Assembly: GCA_916610825.1 (NCBI GenBank)
Contig: OU744449.1
Location: forward strand, 25,759,732 to 25,823,731
DNA from: Haliclystus octoradiatus
Taxonomy: Eukaryota; Cnidaria; Staurozoa; Stauromedusae; Haliclystidae
Direction of reading: 5' to 3'
Length of the DNA: 64,000 bases
Positions 46,625-58,504 of the stretch are shown one piece after another (the stretch's first letter is position 1; the number at the start of each line of letters is the position of its first letter). The position numbers were made by a program, and so were the translations under genes. The notes beneath the pieces are model-generated. The model did not search any database, was not told where the DNA came from, and saw only the letters and a list, made by a program, of their open reading frames with translations.

Positions 46625-47819
46625 AGTTACAAAACAATCCTTATAGAGCCCTATAGACGAATAATGATTGCTTTTCTCAGCTCTCGAGAAATTTGTGCAG
46701 CATCCACGTTCATAGTGTGTGGACAGCTGGTGTATTTTGAAATTACATTTACTTCCTCAGACGTTTATACTATGATCAGCCATTTAGTGCAAGCACCATG
46801 CATGGACATACGACAATGTTCTATTGTGAACTACACTTCTAATTACCATGACAATAATAGATGTCCTTTCAAGCAATGCAAAATGAGCTCCTTGATGATA
46901 TTTTAGGAGGAATTTTACAGCTCTGACTCCGCCTGCGTGGTATCATGGATGACCAGCTGGAGCAATTCTTCGAGGCAACAGTATTTCCGGGAAATAAAAG
47001 TAGCTCCGTGAAATAGTGTAGACGCGTTACCTTTGGGAAGAATCCACTACATCCAAGTTATATTCCGAGTACCGACTACCCGGCGAGTACGTTCGTTGGA
47101 TCTGGTTTTCCACTAAAGGTGAGAAATGGTTGTTAATAATGAGGAGCCTGTTGAATTACGACAGAGTCTTCGCAGATTTCACAGTGTTTGGAACAATCTT
47201 CAAATGTTGTAACAGCTGTACAGCCAAACATGTTATAACTGTCACATATTAGCCTGCGCGCCCCGCAGACCCAAATCTTTTGTTTATGATTAGAACGATA
47301 AGATTTGGGTCTGCGCGCAGGCTAGTCACATATAACAATAGCTACATTTCTATTATGCTGCTGTCCTTCTTGTAGTTTCTAAGATGGTATTTTCTATTGG
47401 ATCAACACTTTGTATAAAGCTGCATCATAAACCTGCATAGAGTGGTCAATGTATCTACCTCTCATGGTTGACTGTTATATACAGGTTTAACTGAATCATT
47501 ATTTACCAGTAATTAGCTTTATTGTAGCAAATTGGATATGGTTCCGTAGAAGTCATTGTTGGCGATTTTGACGTCCGGTGACACTTTTAGCAACGCTAAC
47601 TGCAAACTCGTGGAAGCATGCGTTCCCTGGTTTTTCAAACTGGAATTGTGGAACTGTAATTTGTATCAAGTGTCTTTAGGACGTCATTTTATTGACAACT
47701 GAAGTGCAATCAGGGTATAATATAAACAAATATTACTATAAACCACTATACAATAAAAAGTTATCAATATAAAGTTCTAGATATTTTATCATTTTTAAAT
47801 AACTCATTTGTCCTTATAA
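46625..47819. other. Spacer between the GNAT copies
   Basis: Contains the 75-bp hairpin at 47250-47324 and, at about 47380-47490, a diverged stretch related to the element at 54083-54265 (GTTATATACAGGTTTAACTG). A 128-codon + strand frame at 46520-46906 is largely the shadow of copy 1. Confidence 0.5.
47250..47324. mobile_element. Miniature hairpin element, 75 bp, with 9-bp direct repeats
   Basis: TAGCCTGCGCG..GCAGACCCAAATCT on the left is answered by AGATTTGGGTCTGCGCGCAG and GCTA on the right. GTCACATAT flanks it on both sides (47241-47249 and 47325-47333), a clean target duplication. Confidence 0.85.
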
Positions 47820-48425
47820 AATATACACAGCTCCTTCAATTCTTCTATCTTTTACTTCATAATCTATAGTTTCATCACGTCATTTAAAATGCAAACGTTC
47901 TGCAATAGCTATTGCTTTTTTGTTCCCTGTTATGATTAAACAATGATCCGTGTTCATCGGATGTTTTTTAGATACTTCAATGACTTTTGCGACTGCTGAC
48001 GTTATAAGACCGTAACCTTGATATTGCTCTGCTAACCAAAAACCAACTTCTTTGACTATTTTTCCTTGTAATTTTAATAGTATAACATCTTCTTCGTATG
48101 CATTTCGTATATTTAAATCTCCCAAAACAAATTCTTCTCCATTTAAAGAATATTTTCCAAACAAGCCGTATACTATTGTACCTTCTTCGAATTCATTATG
48201 TTGACTTTTTTGTGTCCTTTCTTCTGCGTCTTGAAGCGCCTGGATTCGCGCTGGAAAAGTCAACCACATTTCCACATAAGAGCGACATGAATTAATCGTA
48301 TCAAACATTTTCTGTGCATCTGTGATCTTCCAACGTCGGATAAATACTATCTTAAACGGACATTTCGTGATATTGAAGCCAGTAACATGAAGTATATCTT
48401 CGGAATCCATTGCAAAACAAGCCAC
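47820..48425 (-). pseudogene. GNAT-family N-acetyltransferase, copy 2, truncated by a stop
   Basis: The frame 48425-47880 gives 181 residues, about 75% alike to copy 1 by eye, with the same motifs (WLAEQYQGYGLITSAVAKVI, ITGNKKAIAIAERLHFK). Where copy 1 continues LRDETIEYELPE, copy 2 has TGA and then the matching RDETIDYEV...GAVYIL in the same frame to 47820. The last 22 residues are therefore lost by one nonsense codon. It also has a nine-residue insertion (QHNEFEEGT) in the middle. The second ATG (48410, MDSEDI) aligns with copy 1's start. The long intact frame suggests a recent loss, or a still active shortened enzyme. Confidence 0.75.
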
Positions 48426-51414
48426 TATGAAATAATGACGATGTACTACAAGAGATATTTATTGCACCATGCGTGGTCATAAGCTAGACAATGCGTACTT
48501 CTTTTCTCATGTTATCCGTGATCCGTACTATACTCCTAATTTCCATAATAGTTCTTCCAAACAAAGCAAAACGAATTATTGATTGCATTCTTCATGGGGA
48601 CTGACAGACTGTTTTACCATAGGTTTTACTAAGTTTCCGATTTACAGAGCCTGCAAGCAGGCTAGGAGATTGAAAGATTTAATATGATTCGCGTGTAAAT
48701 GAAATTATTCTTACTTTTGACATAAGAAAGGTAACAACGATGACCTATAGCAAGCTATGGCCATGGCCGTAACTACAAGTAACTGAAGCTCTGACCGTGG
48801 GTGTTTGTCAATTTTGCCTGACAAAATGGGCATTTTTCCTGAAACAAGGCATGGAATTTGCATATTTGAAGCTTTAGAACTGTATTACCTGCAAAATTGC
48901 TTTTTTGTTTTTCTCAAATTGCCCGAAATATGAGTCTAAAAAATTGCTCCGCAATTCTCGGACTCTTGGTTAAATGATAGAAAAGAAAACACTACAGTGA
49001 ACATGACAGCCAGCGATAAGAGATAGGGTTGATTCAGCGTCTAGGCTTTGCTCATACAGTAGTTGATTTAATAGAAAATATTATTTCAGTGATACGAAAA
49101 GTGCCCGCTAATAGACAGGCGGCCTTTATATACATGGTTGATTCAATAGAAAATACTGTTTCAAACATTCCAATAGTGACCACTATAGATAGGTGGCCGA
49201 TGAATAGAGGTAACAGGTTTGACTACAGTCGCTACATACGATACGGTACTGGCAATATTTTTGCATTTTCGGGTTATCAAAGTTCGGAAATTACATTTCG
49301 TCAATTTTAGTCGACTGGCCATTCGATGGTACAATTTAATTTTCTTTGGAAGCTGCAATTTTGGGATTTTAAATCGACCATTAAAGTGGGGAAAATGTAG
49401 AGATAGTCTGTTATTTAATTTTGATATTTTTTCTTCTGCTTTTCAGGGATCTTCATAAATAATCTCAACCAAACTCGCCTCAAACTCAAAATAAAGTGAA
49501 TGAGCTGATGACTGAGACAGACGTCCATCAACGCACACAGGATGATGTTGCAATAATTATATCTCGGAATTATATATAACATAAGGATATGACTAATAAA
49601 AATAAATTCAAATTTTACTGCTGCTATACTTTTTTCATAAGAAGAAGTTCAGATAGATGGTAAAGATAGCAGTTAAAAATGTGATTTGTAAATATAACAA
49701 TAAAATAAGCGAAGTATGTCGTATATAGCACTCGCATATATATATATAAAAAGAAGTTCAGATTTCTAGTATTTTATTTTTATATATATAGACTCCTGTA
49801 ACTCGTGTACATAATAATTAATTTTATAAATTTACTGTTGTATTTATAAGATTAACATAGTTACCAACTATTATTGTAAAGGTGTGTATATATATATACG
49901 TTTTAATAAGGAAGAGAAGTATTAAGAGAATTATTATTAAAGAACAAGCATTACAACGAATTGTAGTAGTCATACCTTTCACTGTCACAATACTAGACAT
50001 AGATGCATAAAAGAATGTTTCCTGATAATGATCAAAATCAAAGGTCAGATGTCGATTTCGGGTTAGTTGCAAATTAGTGTAGGGGTCAAAGGTCATGACG
50101 CGCGCGTCATTTCTAACCGTCGCCGTATAATTGTTATCCAGAAATCAGGACCGAAATTTGCAAGTATCGTTGAAACTGTCACCTAATAATGAAAATCTAT
50201 AAAGTATTTTTCCAAACTTGGTTGTATGGCACAAACTTACCATTCTAAGCATGCACAATATAGTTTTGAGGCGTAATTTTGGATCAGTCACAAAATTCAT
50301 TGGATTCTGTTCATTTTTGCGGCTCACATACTGAGCTAGTTTCAAACCTCACGACGCTCGCGTCAAACGATTTTACTCAATTACAGTTTGAAAAACAACT
50401 TCACATCCGATCCAAAATAGCAAGATATAATTTAAGAAAATGTGCTGGTGTAGATTTCAATTGTTTACGTCGTATTTGTTTAATAATACCTATTTGTGTA
50501 TCATCGGACTATTTAGAAAAGAATCACACACTGGTAACTATAAGGTAACACAGAATGCAACAACAATAAAAAGATTATTGAAACCATTTTGTTGTTATTT
50601 ATGAAGTGCAAAACCTTTTATTTGGCAAATAACTATAAGTATTTGAAATCTGAAGGAAATATGTAAAATATGTCAAAAATCTTTTTACCCAGTAGAGGCC
50701 AGAGCTGACTCCCCAAATCATGTCCTAATCAACTTAAAACGAGGCTTAATTCACAAAGAAAACTAGGAACTACTTCCGGTGGATAACGCCATTTACCTCA
50801 ATTTAATTTACCGCATGTTCTGTTCGGTATTGTTTACGCGTATAGCATGATGCGATCAAATTCCTTCTACGCGACAAGAACATGACGACGTAAAAGGAGT
50901 GGAGCGTCACTTCATTGGTAATCAATTGAAATTAGTGCATATAAGAATAACAAAATTTACTAGGCCTATACACATACGAGATCACTCAGCTCTAGATATT
51001 ATCGAATCAGAACATTAAAAATATTATAGTATATACTGTAGCTTCCAAATATTTATGAAAAACGATTTCTAAAAATACACCAGCAATGCATATTTGTTTA
51101 CGGTGTAGCAAAAACAAACATGACAAATACATAACTAATAACAACGACAAATTACACAACAATAACACATCCATAACACAAATATATATATATGTCTTAC
51201 AATTCTCTATTTTTACACTATAAATCAATGTTATGTTATCATCAAAAGAGCTGTTATTATTCATCATATTGTTTTTGTATTAACAATATATTACCATAAT
51301 AATGTTTCTGTTACTATTATTATTATTATTATTGCTATTATTAGAAAATCACCAGCATTACCAAATTTAATGAAACTTTGAAATCCACCAATCACTAATT
51401 CAACGTCGCTTGAA
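48426..51414. other. Intergenic region
   Basis: At 49130-49215 there is a diverged piece related to the TIR element at 54083 (GTGACCACTATAGATAGGTGGCCG, read in two parts). Several simple repeats (TA near 49735 and 51183, TTA near 51315) are present. No gene recognised; the frames at 49029-49458 and 50279-50548 show no motif. Confidence 0.5.
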
Positions 51415-54400
51415 CTATTCCCAGTCTTTTTTGATATCAAATGTCCATTCCCATGATAAATGAACATTTTTATCATCATCAATAAACTTACTATTACACT
51501 TGTAATGTCCTCTAGCGATCATTCCTTTCGGTGCTTCATCCGGTGGTGTAATAAAAACATGGGGTTCTGCCTTAGGACCATAGCTTCCAACCATATGACT
51601 AGCTTTATCGACTATATGGAAAAGAAATAAAGAATAACTTATCTATACCGGAAATACAATGCAAGTCTGCTAGGTCTAGCTCTCTGCAGTTCTCTCAGCA
51701 TGTTATACATCAACAGGGTTGACTCATAGAAAGATGACAACTCAAATTTGTTGCCTTAACTTGTAGTACTTAGTGCCTTGATTACTTTGCTAAGCTTTAT
51801 TTATATTTTTGAGAAATAAGCATTTGAAGAAGTGAGTTCAAATGGGATTCTGGGACTGCGCTCATCTGGGCCTTGTAAAATATAGGTGAATAAAGTGATG
51901 CGCTGAGGAAATTCTGACCCTAATACGCATGCGCTACACAAGCACCTGCTGTCAAGTATATGCGGGCCAAGGCCAAAAGTAAACGAAAACAACTCTCAAG
52001 ACGGAAGGCCATCAACGTTAAACGGATGAAGCACAACTTCTACAAAGTATTAAAGAAAAAACAATGTTGAGTCCAACTAATATATTAATGTTGTTACCAC
52101 ACAAACGAAAAATTACTGACATTACTAACAATAGAGTGAAGTAGATATATTCAAATCATTCATATTATCTGTAATCCATTCTATCAAATAATGATAAAAA
52201 GTCCACTGTTTGCTGCTAGAATGAAAAGCGTGCCGCCCATATTCACGGAAACATTTGCATGCTGATAATTTACGGTTCAATGCCAATTTACCAGCCTTTT
52301 CTATTCCTACAAGTTATCAAAGTCTAAATTTGTATGTCAATCTTCACAATTGCTGCGACGAGTGTTTCAATATGAGCAAATTATTATTTCTTAGGGCATT
52401 TAGTGTTTTCTTCCAAGTTGCACGTGTTAGGCCTACAGTTCGATATCAATCGAAGGTGCATTCAGAAGGCACATCTCCAGATAAAATGAATGAAACACGA
52501 AATAAACGCATGTTGATATATTACAATAAACATGAAATCAAATTTGAAAACTTTAAACCTTGGTTTGAACTACGATAAAACACATCCAAGTTGCATTCGA
52601 GCCAGCGTAGCCTATTAAACACTCAACAACGTAACAATATTCGGCAGTTTATAAACTTTATTAATTAAGCAGGCACATCTCCAGATAAAACGAATTAAAT
52701 ACCCAATTAAAGCTTGTTGATATGTTACATAAAAATAAGATTGAGCTCAAAAGCTTAAAACCTTTGGTTTAAACTACTACGAAACATTTACAGAACGAGC
52801 AAGGAGTTGCTGCCTCTGCCTGCAGTTTTGAAAATCGTTCAAACAATATTTTGCTCTGGTACTTGTTGCAAGTTGTCTTGTGATATACGTCACGAAAATA
52901 AATTCATAAATTAAGTAATTAGACCAATCACTGGATAGATCCAGGATCCGTCACAGATTCTTGGCTGTTATTGGTCATTTTATTTTTCTGAAATGAGCGC
53001 ATCACTATTTTTACTTAAATTTTACATGTCCCCTATATGAAGCGCCGACAGGTTAAGTGAAGTACAGGGGCATGTGGCACAGGTCTAGCCTGCTATTTGA
53101 CATCATTTTTGATATTGTCTACTGTTTATCATGAAGAAGCCATCTAAATATACTAGCGCTTTATACGAAAAACAAAAACACGCGACTAAAAAAATACATA
53201 TTGAAATACAAAATAACATAATGAAATTCTCACAAACACATTTGAAATTAATTCCTTTTATTTATTTGATAGAGAAAACGCCATTGATGTAAATCTTATA
53301 ATGAATAAATTCCGAAGAAATGAAATACAAAAGCAGTAAAACGTTTTTTAAACTTTCAGTTGCTGATGAACAAAAAACTCGGAAAACAATAGAGCTATTG
53401 TTCTGTTACGATTAATCGATTCTGAATCGATTTCGATTCATTGATCCTCAAAAACCTGGATCAAACCATCACTAAGGAAAGATCACCTTTGGCTGGTTTT
53501 CATTCCTATCAAAGCAATGTGGATTAGCTCAGATGGCAGAGCAACCGAACTTCAGACCGGATCATATCTGATCGACTGTGGTTCAAATCCCCCTAACGTC
53601 AACTCAGCATTGACTCCATCTCAAACATTAAATGAGTACCATCTGAAGAAGGCAGAAGACGGCGGATTGAATGATTCAGAGGGTGGATCGTGAATAGCTG
53701 CGGAGCATCGTTGCGCATTGACAATCGAGACCTGTCTGCCATGAAATTTGTTGAAATTGATCTGCAGTGTCGCGGCTGAGATCAGTAAAGAGCATTTAAA
53801 ATCATTGCTCTTAGCGAAAAGAGCCACTCCTCCAGAAATAGAGGAGTGTTACGGGTGCCTTAGGTAGAGCGACACCGTTTACATTACTTATTTTTAAAGC
53901 AATGTGACTTGTGAATGGCATCATAAGTGTTAATGTGTTAAGCAATGAACACAAAGTCCCAATAGTAATTAGTATTCTAGAATTGATGTTACCTTTTAAT
54001 CCCTTTCTTGAAACAACTTGATGATATTTTAAACCAGAAACTATTTCATGTTGAATCTGTGAATTAGAGACATGATAAAATACACTATAGGTAAACCTGT
54101 TATAACGGTCACCTCTATACAGCGGCCACCTGTCTATAGTGGTCACTTTTGCAATGTCTAAAATAGTATTTTCCATTGAATTGAACCTGGTATATAAAGG
54201 ATACCTGTCTATAGTGGTCAATTTATCTACCACTTGTAGCTGGCCGTTATATACAGGTTTCACTGTATTGGTAAACGATACTGATGTCATAAAAATGAAT
54301 GACAAATTTGATACGATAGACACACAATACAATGTGGGATGGCTAGAAATTGTACTGTGTTAGAATTCTACTTCTTGGAATGAATTGTCAAGTTGTCTAA

Positions 54401-57400
54401 CTTTATTACTATATTTAGATATTATTATTGGGCGCAAATTTTGTCAATTCAATTGAACATTGTAACAACATTGAAAAATGGTGCTTTGATTCCTTGATAT
54501 ACCGTACACCGTACAGTCAAAGTCGTTAAATATCCTCCTCTGTGTAAGCTAGAAGAAGAACATTGACATAGGTGGGATAGACAACTATACCTTACCTTGA
54601 AATAAATAAATATAGTAAATAAATATAGTAAATAAATATAGTAAATAATATATAATAAAATAACAAATATACCTTGAAAACAACTTTCATTCTGAATTCA
54701 ATTCCTTCTTTAATTATAATTGGTTTATCTCTTAGTTTCGTTATGTCTCCTAACGGAAACAAAACTCATACAAATTATTAATAAAGAAGTAAAGTTCCCC
54801 AAATCTGTGCCATAAATTCACTATACAAATCATTGTTCTAGTGACTTCGCGCGTATTGCGTCAATAACATTTGGCCAAGGTTGTGGTTTCAGATCCATGT
54901 TAGGTCAGAAAATTTGATTGAATTTTTGCAATTTTTTCTTTGAGAAACCTTTATTGAAAGTTTCTAATAATTTCAATGCCTTTATACTGCAAAGTGGCAT
55001 TGGATTATTTAATGAGAAATGGTACTACAATAAGTGCTTTATTGGTAGTAACCATATACAAATATTTAAAGACAGATTCTCTACCAAAATATAGGGGGCA
55101 ATAATGTCTTTTACCCCAAACTATGTTCTCCATTTAAACTCACTCTTTGAATAGTACCACAGCAAGGCATGCTGAATCAGCAAATACAATGTTTTGTCCA
55201 GAAGTTAGCAGGTTTTTCTACTGTTTACCGAGTTAACATTTTACAGAGAGTCTGAAGCAGCTGAAAATCAAAAATTTAGTCTGTTTCCAATTGTGAAATA
55301 ATAGCATTGTTTTGTTGCATGGTAAACTGTTTGCAAAGTTGGATAATAATTAACCTTAAGCTTGTTGATCAAATGATGAAACACACCGCTATGAATCTTG
55401 AAAATAATAACTGCTACTGAAAACCTAACTAAAAACATTGGGTCTGTATGTTATTTTATTTTGTTATTAACAGGGTCCGACAAAAGGCTCAGCCTTTTTG
55501 ATGAAATCCTAGAGTCATTTCAACATTTTCTTCTGCATATTTTTGCTGAAGTTTGACCAGTAAATCATAAAAATATCAATTTTCTTCTGAATTTGCTTCA
55601 ACTTTCCGCATCTAGATTTCAAGATTTCTAGTTTTATCGGATCCTGGTTATTAGCATAATTCCAGACGTAGCCTATAGAAACTAACCTGTTAAATCTAGC
55701 ACTACATCGTCTCTTCCTTCAACAGCAAATATCAATTGCAATACAACAACTTTCCTCGGATCGTCCGCAGGTGCTACAATGACATACATAAAAATTTTAA
55801 ATCAAAATACAGTAAATATAGTACTTAATTCTCTTGCAGGCAGACATGCATGAGAATAAAGTTCAGTCAAAAGGGAGTTAAACATTTGAAATCTATCAAA
55901 AAAATTAGCTAGGTAAGCGTTTACCTTGTTTTGGAATCTTATAATATTGTCATTTTTCTAATTTTAGGAGAATAAATAAAAAATTTCCTTAATTTTAATT
56001 TTTGCCAGGCTTCAGGAAACCGAGTTTCGTTGAATCATGCTTTTAAGCTATCTGAAAAATGATGATTGATGAATGATGACAATTAAAAACAAATTGGTAC
56101 CAAATTAAACTTTTTCAAGTTTAAAGGCAAAAAAATGACCATGACATCTTGCAGACGTAAAAAAGTGAATGCTATCTTTTAAGTCACAGTTAATATAGTG
56201 AATCACTGCATATTCAAAAACCGAGCGCAAAGACCTATGAATTGTGAAACTAAGTGTGTGCCAAGTGAGTGATTGTAAATTAACTAATCCATTATAACTT
56301 TTATGACTTTCTTACAGACAAGTGAAAGGCTTAGAAAACTCCTGATCAATTGGAAGTTCTAATTTGGAAAGTCCAAGATCAAAATACATTCATTGTCATT
56401 ATTTATTCAGAACCTGATACGCTCACATGGAACCTTTTTTCACAGGACTGTTGCAAAATCGATTGTGTTTTCGAATCTGGCTTAGTAACTCTATTTTGTG
56501 TTCATATGGAGTAATAGCTCTTGACCAAGCAGATTGATTGAATCAATTTAGTTACTATATAATATATATTAGCTAGACATTCAATTTGAAAAGAATCCTG
56601 TTAGCTTATCTGTACATCTGATACAAATGGAAAGACTTGGCATTCTATGTTGAAAGGGGAAATGCATCATCTACTTGTTTAAAATGATTTTTTAGACTGG
56701 AAATGGGGATATTTTGAACTCCAGAAAATTATCTAAATTAATTCAATTCAATGTAGAAAACTTGATGATGTAAACAGTAAATGTGCTGCTCAAATATTGA
56801 TTGTGGAAAAACTGCAGTGCAATACGTATGAAGATCATGCGAAAGATAATAACAAGAATACAAATAGATCAAGTCAAATTTGAAAAGAGTAAGGGAATTG
56901 CTTTTACTGTATAACTTTGTAATGAACTATCAAATATAGATAGCCAGCACATTAACAACAGACACAATACATGATATTCGATAAAAGAAGGCGGAAATAT
57001 CCTCCTGGAGTGAGGAAAACAGTTGGAAATCTTTTATCATAAAAGGGATCACGAACAGAATTTTTGTTATCAAGATTAAAAAAAAATGTAAAACTTAAAT
57101 GATAGAAACAAAACGATAAAGTTATGTATTTTAATGAATAGACATAATATATGCTGCCAAGCTTATGAAAGAACTACTGGTGTTGGTCGTGTCTAGGACG
57201 TTTGCCAAATCAATAGAAAAATTCCGATAGAACACCCAAATGGAACACTACTAACAAAAGTCTGGCAATTTCCGTCCAACTTGTCAACGCAATATAACAA
57301 AATAAACAATATAAATTGGAATAAAACATTAAACTAGAGAATCGTTGTCGTAAATATATATGATTTTACCTGCAGCTTTGTCGACGCCAGCTAATAGTGT

Positions 57401-57544
57401 TTGTTTATAACGAACTAACGAATCGTCATCTTGATCAAGTTTTTGAATTTCTTCCAGTGTCTTTTGCTCAGGTGCTTTGTATCCCGGTGTTTCTTCTGGT
57501 TCATCATTATCAATCGGTGTGATTGCTGGATCTTCTGCTGCCAT
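51415..57544 (-). CDS. ARHGDIA: Rho GDP-dissociation inhibitor (RhoGDI), 5 exons
   Basis: RhoGDI extracts prenylated Rho-family GTPases from membranes and keeps them inactive in the cytosol. Exons: 57370-57544, 55687-55773, 54673-54749, 53993-54056, 51415-51611; all GT..AG, in frame, 600 bases, 199 residues plus TAG. The N-terminal arm shows [20 protein letters not shown] and [13 protein letters not shown], the family's Rho-binding helices. The immunoglobulin-like prenyl-pocket domain shows [65 protein letters not shown] and the end [14 protein letters not shown]. Length fits the family (about 200). It lies 1 kb from the next gene's 3' end, on the same strand. Confidence 0.97.
52465..52795. 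repeat. Direct duplication of ~120 bp
   Basis: GGCACATCTCCAGATAAAAT near 52470 recurs as GGCACATCTCCAGATAAAAC at about 52673, each followed by a similar 'ttgatat.ttaca..aaaa' block and a ttaaaccttggtttgaac-type ending. It is in the RhoGDI intron before the last exon. An overlapping 107-codon frame is not supported. Confidence 0.65.
53521..53895 (+). mobile_element. Full-length tRNA-derived SINE with target duplication
   Basis: 375 bp, flanked by AAAGCAATGT (53511-53520 and 53896-53905). The head is tRNA-like: box A in TAGCTCAGATGGCAGAGC and box B in GTGGTTCAAATCC, the internal pol III promoter. The body has GCATCGTTGCGCATTGACAA and TGCAGTGTCGCGGCTGAGAT and the tail region GCGAAAAGAGCCACTC. 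It ends in a T-rich tail. It lies 98 bp from the RhoGDI exon at 53993. Confidence 0.92.
54083..54265. mobile_element. Short TIR element of Tc1/mariner-pogo type
   Basis: CACTATAGGTAAACCTGTTATAACGG on the left (read 54083-54108) and CCGTTATATACAGGTTTCACTG on the right are inverted repeats. TA flanks both ends. Ends of the form CAGT..AACCT...TATAACGG are typical of pogo/Tigger elements. Diverged relatives lie near 47380-47490, 49130-49215 and 63735-63850. It starts 25 bases upstream (in gene sense) of the acceptor of the RhoGDI exon at 53993-54056. Confidence 0.75.
54600..54660. repeat. Short tandem repeat, ~15-bp unit
   Basis: Units of AAATAAATATAGT are repeated about four times just inside the RhoGDI intron at 54057-54672, ending 13 bases from the donor of exon 54673-54749. 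Confidence 0.75.
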
Positions 57545-58327
57545 TTTAAATGATGTTTAAGTTGATAAATAAGCTTTTAATGCTATGATAAAGTGATATT
57601 TTCTGGTGTGGTGTTGTGTTTTTGGCTTCTCTCCTTCTGGGTGCCGCCTATGAAATGTCAGCGGAAAACAAGGAAGCATGGAAAGCACCCCAACTAATAC
57701 CCAGATCTCTTGATCACAACAACATTGGGGCAGCATCCCTCAATTTCTCTTGGTCCCCCCTAAAATCGTTAGTTACTGTAACTCCTGATTAAAGCACTTC
57801 AAAGTTGAAAATTGCCTTGACGCTCCTATATTCATATGTTGGATTGGCAATATCTTCCAGATTATCATTTAATCAACATTTTCAATACAGGGACGTAAAA
57901 TTTTTGGACTAAAAATGTGTTGATCTAAATTGTTCAGATCGAGATTGGATCCAAATCTGAACTATCGAAATTGTGAACCGTCTCGGTGGCAATTTGTCAC
58001 TTACAACTGTGGTAGTACAGACACTAATAACACTGAGTCACATTATAGGAATATGTCGTCCCTCTTTCGCCTAGCATGCTGCTATGATGCTAAACAGACT
58101 AGAACACCGTCACAAATCACGGTCATTGAGCAATGAAAAGAGAAATACAACATATTGAATTTCATACTATAGTAATGTGCACTATTCTATAAATAGTTCA
58201 AAGACTTCCAATGTTTCTAAACATTATGATGCTTTCAATTATCAGTACAATGTAATTTATTCAACTTCATTTATATCATAACTTAACACATGCCAGAAAG
58301 CTTCAAAATAAATAAATAAATATATTA

Positions 58328-58358
<31 letters not shown>

Positions 58359-58504
58359 GTGAAATAAATATTTTCAGAGGTTTCTTTGAAAAATAAATTA
58401 TCTGAACAGCCAACCAATACGAAACAACATTGCCTAGTTCTTTTCTTTTAATGTCAAAATTGAAAGCATCTCAAGACTCGAAATTGCAAACAGCTGCGGG
58501 AGAT
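57545..58504. other. RhoGDI upstream region and 3' end of the coiled-coil gene
   Basis: No further exon is recognised. It holds an (AAAT)n microsatellite at about 58305-58370. Confidence 0.6.

Noticed and set aside
46520-46906. 128-codon + strand frame
   Set aside because: Its first part is antisense to GNAT copy 1; the rest has no motif.
52255-52578. 107-codon + strand frame
   Set aside because: It overlaps a ~120-bp direct duplication in a RhoGDI intron and shows no conserved features.
53521-53600. Candidate tRNA gene (boxes A and B present)
   Set aside because: The cloverleaf is degenerate and the same head begins a 375-bp repeat with target duplications: it is a SINE.
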